From Planctomycetota bacterium (GTDB taxonomy: Bacteria > Planctomycetota > Phycisphaerae > SM23-33): DNA of 64,000 nucleotides. Made by a program: the position numbers and the translations under genes. The stretch is from contig JAKJER010000014.1 in assembly GCA_022705325.1 (NCBI GenBank), forward strand, positions 62,001-126,000, given 5' to 3'. This document shows positions 7,312-14,409 of the stretch, one piece after another. The notes below the pieces were generated by a model, which was given only the letters and a program-made list of their open reading frames with translations, searched no databases and had not been told where the DNA came from. Positions within the stretch are counted from its first letter, which is position 1; the number at the start of each line of letters is the position of its first letter.

Positions 7312-8670
7312 GTGACGCGACATGAGTTGCCCAAGGCCGGCCTGAACGCCCATCTTCCGGCCGACGAGTTCATCCAACGCCGCCGGCGCGTCCTGGAGCG
7401 CATCGGACCTTCCGGCGTGGTCGTGCTGCAAGGGGCAGCCGCCCCGGAAGGCTACGAGCTGTTCCGCCAGACCAACGAGTTCTACTACCTCTGCGGGCTG
7501 GACGTCCCGCACGCGTACCTCGTGCTGGACGCGCGCAGCGGGCGCTCGACGCTGCTGCTTCGCCCGCGCAACGCCCGCGAGGAACGCAACGAGGGCCCGT
7601 TGCTCTGGGCCGAGGACGCCGACCTCGCCCGCGCCGCCTGCGGCGTGGAGGCGGTCGCACCCGTCGCGGACCTGCCGGCCGTGCTGGGCGACCCGCGGGA
7701 GCTGTACGTCCTCCAAGGCCCCGTCGAGGGGCGCGGGGCCTGCCGGGCGTCCATCCTGGGCGCCCGCAAGATCGTCGCCGACGACCCCTTCGACGCCCGG
7801 CCCAGCCGGCAGGACAACTTCGTCAATCACCTGCGGTCGCGCTGGCCCGAGGCGCAGTTCCGCGATCTGACGCCCATCCTCGACCAGCTCCGCCGCGTCA
7901 AGAGCCCCGCCGAGGTGGCGCTCATGCGCCGGGCGGGACGCCTGGCCGCCGAGGCGGTCACGCGGGCCATGGCCATCTGCCGCCCCGGCCTGCTGGAAGA
8001 CCAGCTCGGCGCCCTCGCCGACTGGGTCTACCGCGCCAACGCCGCGCGCGAAGTGGGCTACAAGGCCATCATCGGCTGCGGGCACAACGCCTGGTTCACC
8101 CACTACTTCCGAAACGATCAGCCGCTGGTCGACGGCGAGCTGGTCCTCATGGACTACGCCCCGGAGGTCGCCCACTACACCAGCGACATCGGGCGCATGT
8201 TCCCCGTCAACGGGCGATACTCGCCCGTGCAGCGAGAGCTGTACGGTTTCATGGTGGACTACCACAAGACGCTGCTGGGCCTGCTGCGGCCGGGCCGGCT
8301 GGCGGCCGACGTGCTGGCCGAGGCCGCCCGGCGGATGCGCGGCGAGATCGAGCGGCGGGAGTGGTCCAAGCCCGTCTACCGCCAGGCCGCCCTGAAAACG
8401 CTCGAGTATTCGGGCCACCTCTCGCATCCGGTGGGCCTGTCGGTGCACGACCCGGAGGGTTACCGCGGCCTGCCGCTGGAGGTCGGAACCGTCTTCGCAG
8501 TGGACCCCCAGCTCTGGGTGCCCGAAGAAGAAGTGTACATCCGCGTCGAGGATACGGTAGCGGTCACGGACGACGGCATCGAGGTCCTGACGGCGGCCTG
8601 TCCGTTGGAACTGGACGAGGTGGAGCGCATCGCGGGAACGGCGGATGCGGGATTCCCTCTCGTGCCGTGA
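7312..8670 (+). CDS. M24 family aminopeptidase P-like protein
   Basis: A 452-residue metallopeptidase-fold protein. The N-terminal creatinase-like domain (residues 1 to about 170) includes FRQTNEFYYLCG; the C-terminal pita-bread domain carries Asp281 (VLMDYAPE), Asp293 (TSDIGRMF), His369/His372 (GHLSHPVG) and Glu413 (IRVEDTV), positions expected for the two-metal site of Xaa-Pro aminopeptidase. The usual Glu of the EPG motif is Asp here (VFAVDPQLW), so activity may differ from classic PepP. The start is GTG 7312 with AGGAG eight bases upstream. It follows ilvD across a 114-bp hairpin cluster, so cotranscription is unlikely without read-through. Confidence 0.88.
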   Translation: MTRHELPKAGLNAHLPADEFIQRRRRVLERIGPSGVVVLQGAAAPEGYELFRQTNEFYYLCGLDVPHAYLVLDARSGRSTLLLRPRNAREERNEGPLLWAEDADLARAACGVEAVAPVADLPAVLGDPRELYVLQGPVEGRGACRASILGARKIVADDPFDARPSRQDNFVNHLRSRWPEAQFRDLTPILDQLRRVKSPAEVALMRRAGRLAAEAVTRAMAICRPGLLEDQLGALADWVYRANAAREVGYKAIIGCGHNAWFTHYFRNDQPLVDGELVLMDYAPEVAHYTSDIGRMFPVNGRYSPVQRELYGFMVDYHKTLLGLLRPGRLAADVLAEAARRMRGEIERREWSKPVYRQAALKTLEYSGHLSHPVGLSVHDPEGYRGLPLEVGTVFAVDPQLWVPEEEVYIRVEDTVAVTDDGIEVLTAACPLELDEVERIAGTADAGFPLVP

Positions 8671-8689
8671 CCCCGACGCGTGTCCCAAG

Positions 8690-8713
8690 GCCCACGGAGA
8701 GTCATCCGTGGGC
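8690..8713 (+). terminator. Terminator-like hairpin, GCCCACGG family copy 2
   Basis: Nine-bp perfect stem GCCCACGGA / TCCGTGGGC with loop GAGTCA, 20 bp after the M24 stop. It lacks a strong T-run. Confidence 0.6.
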
Positions 8714-8781
8714 GTTCGTAGACGCGGGACTTTCCCATCGTCGGTGGACGGCCTGGCCACTTCAGTGGTCCAGGTGAACGC

Positions 8782-10224
8782 ATGTCGCCTCGCGAAACAC
8801 AGGAGCATCTGCCTATGATCGGATACAACCCGCTGGCGTCGTCGTGGGGACGGAAGATCACGTTCTTCATGCTCTACTTCACCGAGGGCCTGCCCCAGGG
8901 GTTCACGCTGGTGGCGATCGTGGGCCTGATGAGCCGCCGAGGGTTCGACGAGAGGACCGTGGGCAGCTTCGCCGCCGCCATGACGCTGCCTTGGGCGTTC
9001 AAGTGGGTGGTCGGGCCGTTCGTGGACCTGATCTTCAGCCGCCGCCTGGGGCGACGTCGCGGGTGGATCCTGGGCACCCAACTGCTGATGGCCGTCGGGA
9101 TCGTGGCGGCCTTGCGGCTGGACTTCGCCAGTCAACTGGACCTGTTCAAGATGGTCATGGTGTTCGTGAACGGCTTTGCCGCCGCCCAGGACGTGGCCAT
9201 CGACGCCCTGGCCTGCGATACCCTGGACGAAAAGGAGCGCGGGCAGATCAACGGGATGATGTTCGCCGGGGCGTACCTCGGCACGGCCGCCGGCGGCTCG
9301 GGCGTGCTCTACATCAGTCGCCTGGCGGCGGACCTGTCCGCTCCGGGCGTAGCCAACGTGGACGCCGCCATCGGCCTGCCGGCCGCCATGATCGCCCTGG
9401 TGGCGGTCCTGCTGGCGATCACCCTGTTCTTCGTCGTGCCCATGCGCGAGAAGCCCACGGAAGACCTGCCGCTGCACTCGTCTTTCCGCCAGGCCGGACG
9501 AAGGCTCACCACCTACGTGGGCGAGGCGGGGCGCTCGTTCTTCGCCTCCCGCACCGCCCTGGCGGCGCTCGCCTTCGCGATCCTGCCCACCGGCGCTTAC
9601 GCGCTGGGCATGGCCGTCACCACCAAGCTCGCGACCAACCTGGGCTTCGACGAGAACCGCCTGGCCAACCTCAACCTCGTCACCGCCAGCATCGGCGCGG
9701 CGAGCTGCGTGGTGGGGGGGCTGCTGGCCGACAAGTTCGGCAAGCGCCGCATGATCGCCATCTACGCCGCCCTGACCATCGTGCCCAACCTCGTCCTGGC
9801 CGGGTGGATGCTCTCCAGCGGCGTCGACTTCACCCTCAACCCCAAGGCCGCCGGATACGCCGCGCCGGCCATGACGTTCCTGACCATGTTCTGGTGCGTC
9901 AACATCGGCTTCTCCGTCTTCCAGGGCCTGCTTTGGGGCAGCCGGGCCGGACTCTACATGGACGTGGTCAACCCCCGCGTCGCCGCCACGCAGTTCACCG
10001 CTTACATGGCCGTCCAGAACGTCGTCCTGACCTACTCGCAGTGGTGGACCGGCCTGGCGGTCGGGGAATGGAAACTGGGCTACGGCACGATGTACCTGGC
10101 CGACGTGGCCCTGGGCCTGCTCTGCCTGCCCCTGCTGCTGTGGATGAAGCCGCGCGTCAAGGGCCCCGACGAGCCCGTCCTGCCCGAGATCGAGGCCATC
10201 GAACCGCTCGTCGAACGGGCGTGA
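8782..10224 (+). CDS. MFS transporter, AmpG/PAT-like
   Basis: A 480-residue inner-membrane protein with about 12-14 hydrophobic segments. The first segments, with the signature YFTEGLPQGFTLVAIVG and the loop DLIFSRRLGRRRGWI, resemble the AmpG/PAT branch of the major facilitator superfamily, whose members import muropeptides or acetyl-CoA. The basic interdomain motif DKFGKRRM is near residue 315. The substrate is not determinable here; no ampD or lactamase gene is nearby. Start: ATG 8782 has AGGTGA upstream; ATG 8815, with AGGAG nine bases before it, begins eleven residues later and is equally good. It is followed by the large non-coding inverted repeat. Confidence 0.85.
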   Translation: MSPRETQEHLPMIGYNPLASSWGRKITFFMLYFTEGLPQGFTLVAIVGLMSRRGFDERTVGSFAAAMTLPWAFKWVVGPFVDLIFSRRLGRRRGWILGTQLLMAVGIVAALRLDFASQLDLFKMVMVFVNGFAAAQDVAIDALACDTLDEKERGQINGMMFAGAYLGTAAGGSGVLYISRLAADLSAPGVANVDAAIGLPAAMIALVAVLLAITLFFVVPMREKPTEDLPLHSSFRQAGRRLTTYVGEAGRSFFASRTALAALAFAILPTGAYALGMAVTTKLATNLGFDENRLANLNLVTASIGAASCVVGGLLADKFGKRRMIAIYAALTIVPNLVLAGWMLSSGVDFTLNPKAAGYAAPAMTFLTMFWCVNIGFSVFQGLLWGSRAGLYMDVVNPRVAATQFTAYMAVQNVVLTYSQWWTGLAVGEWKLGYGTMYLADVALGLLCLPLLLWMKPRVKGPDEPVLPEIEAIEPLVERA

Positions 10225-10225
10225 T

Positions 10226-10823
10226 ATTGATCATTACCTGATGAAACCACGGCGTCTGGCCGTGCGAGGCTGGGAGGCTCTGCCGATCCGGCGTGGATGT
10301 TTGGTCGCCAGGCAGAGTCGCCTATGCGGCAGGACCTTCGAACATCCCAAGACACGGCTGGCGCATTCGGCCCCGAAGGGGCCGCGGAGAGTAGCCGGGG
10401 GTGGAGCGAGGATCGCCGAAGGCGATACGAGCGGAGCCCCCGGTACGCGTTGGCGACCAGAAGAGCCCCGAAGGGGCGAGGGAGAAGATGGCGGCGGCCT
10501 CATGATCGAGTCGTTCTTCTCCGTCGCCCCTTCGGGGCTGGGACCTTTGGGGGCGCCGACCGGGGGCTCCCTTCGGTCGCCCCCGGCTACTCTCCGTCAG
10601 CCCTTCGGGCTTCTTCGTCCCGTCGCGGCTGAGGCTCTCGATCAAGGACGATCGCAGGACATCAAGATCGAGGCGCACTCGATTCGTGCAAGGCAGCTCT
10701 TTCGGAGTCTTCCTGCGGCTCATCCCCTGGGGATCCTTCATGCCCATCAGGGGGCTTCGTCTCCTGCATGGCCCCCTTGGGGGGCCTTCCTCAGGCCACG
10801 CCCTATGGGTGTGGTCACTGACT
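10226..10823. other. Non-coding structured region with large inverted repeat
   Basis: No convincing gene. Arms at about 10370-10495 and 10515-10625 are inverted copies of each other: both contain GGAGAGTAGCCGGGGG, a short variable stem, GAGCCCCCGGT-like and a closing GCCCCGAAGGGGCGA followed by GGAGAAG. Each arm itself folds into hairpins (CCCCGAAGGGG, CCGGGGG/CCCCCGG). A further set of small hairpins (for example CCCCTGGGG, GGGGGCTT) continues to about 10800. Similar 'GTAGCCGGGGGTGGAGC' elements are, from memory, common in planctomycete intergenic DNA. Open frames of 190 codons here are by-products of the symmetrical GC-rich sequence. Confidence 0.75.
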
Positions 10824-10844
10824 GAACATTGATCATTGAGTATT
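10824..10844 (-). repeat. Heptamer array C, left arm
   Basis: Three units gaacatt, gatcatt, gagtatt (GANNATT), which is the reverse complement of AATNNTC, the consensus of the right arm at 10904-10931. Confidence 0.8.
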
Positions 10845-10862
10845 GAGGACGCAATCGCGCGA

Positions 10863-10888
10863 AAGCCCACTGCCAGGTCCGTGGGCTT
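10863..10888 (-). terminator. Terminator hairpin, GCCCACGG family copy 3
   Basis: Eight-bp stem AAGCCCAC / GTGGGCTT with a ten-base loop, enclosed by the two heptamer arms. Positioned 3' of the GH127 gene that ends at 10930. Confidence 0.6.
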
Positions 10889-10903
10889 CTTGTTGCGGTC
10901 TTC

Positions 10904-10931
10904 AATGGTCAATAGTCAATGTTCAATGGTC
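10904..10931 (+). repeat. Heptamer array C, right arm
   Basis: Four units aatggtc, aatagtc, aatgttc, aatggtc (AATNNTC). The last unit provides the stop codon (TCA on + strand) of the gene at 10930-13284. Confidence 0.85.
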
Positions 10932-13284
10932 AATTCTTCTTCAGCACCGCCACGCCGAAGACCCCGCCGGCCCACTTGCCCGGCTGGGCCTGGAAGCGGA
11001 CGGTGATCTTCTGCTGCCCGGCGCGGTCGGCGGGGACGCTATAGCAGGCGTCGAAGAACTCGCCCGGCTTGTTGTGCTCCAGCTTGACGGTGGCGACCTT
11101 CTTGTCGTCGATGAGCACGTCGAAGGTGCGGTTGCCGCCGTCGCCGCCCCAGTAGGTCACCATCACCTCGCTGGCGGCGTCGCCGGGGACCTTCAACTCG
11201 TAGCTGAACCATCCGCCGTCGGTCGCGTGACGCCAGCGACGCGAGTTGAACACGCCGGCCCCGGTCTTGTCGCCCTTGAGGGCGTGGGCCTTTTCCGACT
11301 CCGCCCGGCCGATCTCCACCTCGTCCACCGTGCGGGCCTTGAGGGCCCGGCGGCGGGCCTGCTCAGCCCGGGCGGCCTCCTGGCGCCGGGTATACTCCTC
11401 CGCCGTCAGCACGTCCCAGTACACGGCTTGCGGCTTGTCGTGAATCCGGTAGTACGGACGGAAGATCAGGTCTCGCGGCTCCTCGCCGCCCACGCGGAAA
11501 ACGTCCTTCGATCCGGCGAACGTCAGGGCCCACGGCTGGCCCGGCTCGGCGACCTTCGCCAGGGCCGAGGGGATCTTCTCGACCTCGCCCAGGATATACG
11601 TGTCGGTCCTGCCGGCCGGCGTCTCCGCGGCGAGCACCAGCGGGCCGAACATCAGCGCGACCTTGCGCGGGTTGTCGCGGAAGCCCTCGGTCCGCAGCGT
11701 GAACGGCATGATCAGCCTCAGCGTGTCGCCGTCGCTCCACGTCCGGTCGATCGCGACGTAGCTGCCCGGCTTGCCCTCGAACGCCAGCCGCTCGCCGTTC
11801 AGGTCCGCCGTGATGCCCGCGGTCGCCCAGTACGGGCAGCGGACGTGGAGGGTGAACCGCCTCGGCTTGGCGCAGCTCACGCGCAGACTCGTCGACGGAT
11901 CGTCCGGAAAGCGGGTCTCCTGGCGGACCTGGACGCCCGCGTCCTTCCAGTTCAGCGTGGACGGGATGAACAGGTTGAGGTACAGGTTCTTGCCCGCCCC
12001 ATCGTGGAAGTAGATCGAGTCGCCGTACTTGACGTGGTTCTCGATGCCCGTGCCCACGCAGCACCAGAAGGCGTCGTTCACGGAGCTGTAGGTCTTGGCC
12101 TGCCCGCTGCGCAGCGGAATGTAGTAGCAGACCATCCCGGTCCGGGGGTTCTGCGAGGCCAGGATGTGGTTGTACAGGGCCCGTTCGTAGTAGTCGCCGT
12201 ACTCGCACTTCATCTGCCAGCTCATGAGGTGCCGCGTGAGCTTGAGCATGTTGTAGGTGTTGCACGTCTCGGTGGTCGACGGGCCGATGTGCTGGCTGAG
12301 CCGCTCCTTCGGGCTGAAGTGCTCGCCGTCGCTGTTGCCCCCGATCGCGTACGACCGCTCGCGGGTGACGACCTCCCAGAAGAAGACCGACAGTTTCTTC
12401 AGGCTTTCCTCGCCCGTCAGCTCGTGCTGGCGGCAGCAGCCGATGACCTTGGGGAACTGCGTGTTGGCGTGCAGGCCGGTCAGCCTGTCCTCGCCCGCCG
12501 CCAGCGGGTCCAGGACGGCCTTATGGTTGAACCGCCTGGACAGGTCCAGGTACTTCTGCTCGCCCGTCACCGCGTGCAGCTCGGCCAGGCAGTCGTTCAT
12601 CCCGCCGTGCTCGTTGGCGAGCATCTTCTGAAACTGCGGCTCGGAGAGCCTGGCCGAGCGCTTGACGTACCAGTCGGCGAACTTGCGGGCGACCTCCAGG
12701 GCCTGGTCGTTGTCGCAATAGACGTACATGTCGATGAGCCCGGCGTAGATCTTGTGCAGGGTGTACCACGGGGCCCAGACCCTCTGGCCGGTCTCGACGC
12801 GGTCGATCCAGCTCTCGGGGAAGGCGCTGAGGTAGCCCGTGCCGACCTTGGCCTGGCACTCGGCCATGCCGGCGACGATCCGCTCGCCCTTGGCCTTGAG
12901 TTCCTCGTCGCCGCAGGACGCCCAGGCCAGCGCGACGGCGGTGAGGTAGTGCCCGACGGCGTGCCCACGGAGTTCGCACTTGGGCTCCTCCCAGCCGCCC
13001 AGGGGCTTGGCGTCGCTGGGCAGGCCGGCGGTCAGGCGGAAGTTGTGCAACATGCGGTCGGCGTCCAGCTCGCGCAGCCACTTGCGGTCCAGCTCCTGGG
13101 CGTGGTGGAACTCGCTCCCAGGGAGCAGGCGGACGTCCTGCAGGCCGAAAGCGTACGCCTGCGGCTGGATCTTCAGCGGGGCCTTGGACTTGTTCTCCGC
13201 CGGGCGGGTGATGCTGTCGGCCAGCGCGGGCCGCGCGATGGCCGCCAGGGCGGCCAACGTGAACAGGGCGGCGACTTTGAACAT
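10930..13284 (-). CDS. Exported GH127/GH146-like beta-L-arabinofuranosidase
   Basis: A 784-residue secreted protein (signal peptide residues 1 to about 22, cut near ALADS). The (alpha/alpha)6 barrel of the DUF1680/GH127 clan is recognised from LRGHAVGHYLTA, HKIYAGLIDMY, ETCNTYNMLKLTRHL and FWCCVGTGIENH. The zinc-cysteine site known for GH127 appears complete: Glu339, Cys341, Cys408 and Cys409, with Glu321 as candidate acid/base. A C-terminal domain after about residue 610 (TDGGWFSYELKVPGDA) resembles the beta-sandwich found in GH146-type enzymes and is shared with the second GH127 protein at 19963. Likely removes arabinofuranose or related sugars from plant or algal glycans. ATG 13284 has AGGAG eight bases upstream. 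The stop codon lies in a heptamer repeat. Confidence 0.9.
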   Translation of the reverse strand: MFKVAALFTLAALAAIARPALADSITRPAENKSKAPLKIQPQAYAFGLQDVRLLPGSEFHHAQELDRKWLRELDADRMLHNFRLTAGLPSDAKPLGGWEEPKCELRGHAVGHYLTAVALAWASCGDEELKAKGERIVAGMAECQAKVGTGYLSAFPESWIDRVETGQRVWAPWYTLHKIYAGLIDMYVYCDNDQALEVARKFADWYVKRSARLSEPQFQKMLANEHGGMNDCLAELHAVTGEQKYLDLSRRFNHKAVLDPLAAGEDRLTGLHANTQFPKVIGCCRQHELTGEESLKKLSVFFWEVVTRERSYAIGGNSDGEHFSPKERLSQHIGPSTTETCNTYNMLKLTRHLMSWQMKCEYGDYYERALYNHILASQNPRTGMVCYYIPLRSGQAKTYSSVNDAFWCCVGTGIENHVKYGDSIYFHDGAGKNLYLNLFIPSTLNWKDAGVQVRQETRFPDDPSTSLRVSCAKPRRFTLHVRCPYWATAGITADLNGERLAFEGKPGSYVAIDRTWSDGDTLRLIMPFTLRTEGFRDNPRKVALMFGPLVLAAETPAGRTDTYILGEVEKIPSALAKVAEPGQPWALTFAGSKDVFRVGGEEPRDLIFRPYYRIHDKPQAVYWDVLTAEEYTRRQEAARAEQARRRALKARTVDEVEIGRAESEKAHALKGDKTGAGVFNSRRWRHATDGGWFSYELKVPGDAASEVMVTYWGGDGGNRTFDVLIDDKKVATVKLEHNKPGEFFDACYSVPADRAGQQKITVRFQAQPGKWAGGVFGVAVLKKN

Positions 13285-13329
13285 GGATCGTTCTCCTGTG
13301 TTCCTGAGCGAGCAGTCTCGATGCCCCGC

Positions 13330-13335
13330 ATTGTA
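13330..13335 (-). promoter_or_regulatory. Candidate -10 element for GH127 gene
   Basis: TACAAT on the minus strand, 45 bases before the start; no well-spaced -35 match. Weak. Confidence 0.25.
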
Positions 13336-13418
13336 CCGGCGGCGGCGGGGGCGGTTAGCCAATAATGCGCAACGGTCTGCCACTTTTGCGTAGAGATCCG
13401 CCCGTCTCGCGCCCGAGC

Positions 13419-13447
13419 TTCCGTGTCCGGGCCTATGATGGTAAAAT
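13419..13447 (+). promoter_or_regulatory. Sigma70-like promoter for glycyl-radical operon
   Basis: TTCCGT, 17-bp spacer, TAAAAT. A small hairpin GCCCGCC/GGCGGGC (13459-13476) follows in the leader, just before the AGGA ribosome site. Confidence 0.45.
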
Positions 13448-13489
13448 ACTTGTTTTGGGCCCGCCGGTCGGCGGGCGGAACAGGACGGC

Positions 13490-14392
13490 ATGCTCAGCGG
13501 CACGGTATTCCATATTCAGCGCTTCTCGATCCAGGACGGGCCCGGCATCCGCACGACGGTCTTCCTCAAGGGATGCCCCCTGGACTGCTGGTGGTGCCAC
13601 AACCCCGAAGGGCGCTCGGCCCGGGCGGAGGTGGTCACCATCGAATCGCGTTGCGCCGCCTGCGGGGCCTGCCGGGCCGCCTGCCCGCTCAACCCGGGCG
13701 TGGCCTTTGACGGCCGTCCGCTGCCCATCGACGGCTGCCGCCTGTGCGGCGCGTGCGTGGCTGCCTGCCCGACGGGCGCCCGGCGGATGATCGGCCAGTC
13801 GATGGACGCCGCCGGGCTGATGGACGAGGTGCTCAAGGACCGCGTCTTCTATGATGATTCGGGCGGGGGGGTGACGTTCTCGGGCGGCGAGCCGCTGGCC
13901 CAGCCCCAGTTCGTCGCCGAAATGCTGCGACGCTGCCGCAAGGCGGGTCTCCACACCGCGCTGGACACCTGCGGGCACGTGCCCGCCGATCGCCTGCTGG
14001 AGATCGCCCCGCTGGCCGACCTGGTCCTGTACGACCTGAAGCTGATGGACGAGCAGGCGCACCTCCGCTACACGGGCGTGGACAATAGATTGATCCTGGG
14101 CAACCTCCGCGCCCTGGCCCGCACGCACAGGAACGTCTGCCTCCGCGTGCCGCTCGTGCCCGGCGTGAACGACTCGCCCGCCGAGTTGGAGGCGCTGGCC
14201 TCCTTCGCGGATGAGATCGGCACGATCCGCCGGGTGAGCCTCCTGCCGTACCACGCCAGCGGCGAAGCCAAGTTCCGCCGCCTGGGCGAAGACTACCGCC
14301 TGGGCGACGCCAGGCCGCTGCACCCGGACGCGGTGGACCGGGCCGCCTGGCCGTTCCGCAAACGCGGTCTGACCGTTACCATCGGTGGATGA
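13490..14392 (+). CDS. Glycyl-radical enzyme activating enzyme (radical SAM)
   Basis: A 300-residue cytoplasmic radical-SAM activase. The cluster motif CPLDCWWC (Cys29, Cys33, Cys36) binds the SAM-cleaving 4Fe-4S cluster; two ferredoxin-type motifs follow (CAACGACRAACP and CRLCGACVAACP, residues about 47-103), as in activases for dehydratase-type glycyl-radical enzymes. SGGEPLAQP is the usual GGE strand. It abstracts a hydrogen from the partner's glycine to install the radical, so the product should act strictly without oxygen. It lies 17 bp upstream of the glycyl-radical enzyme and surely forms an operon with it. The start is ATG 13490 with AGGA upstream. Confidence 0.93.
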   Translation: MLSGTVFHIQRFSIQDGPGIRTTVFLKGCPLDCWWCHNPEGRSARAEVVTIESRCAACGACRAACPLNPGVAFDGRPLPIDGCRLCGACVAACPTGARRMIGQSMDAAGLMDEVLKDRVFYDDSGGGVTFSGGEPLAQPQFVAEMLRRCRKAGLHTALDTCGHVPADRLLEIAPLADLVLYDLKLMDEQAHLRYTGVDNRLILGNLRALARTHRNVCLRVPLVPGVNDSPAELEALASFADEIGTIRRVSLLPYHASGEAKFRRLGEDYRLGDARPLHPDAVDRAAWPFRKRGLTVTIGG

Positions 14393-14409
14393 AAGCTCCA
14401 AGGTGAACC

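Noticed and set aside
10241..10825. Open frames of 110-196 codons in the MFS-GH127 gap
   Set aside because: They run through the inverted repeat, contain no domain and arise from symmetrical GC-rich sequence.
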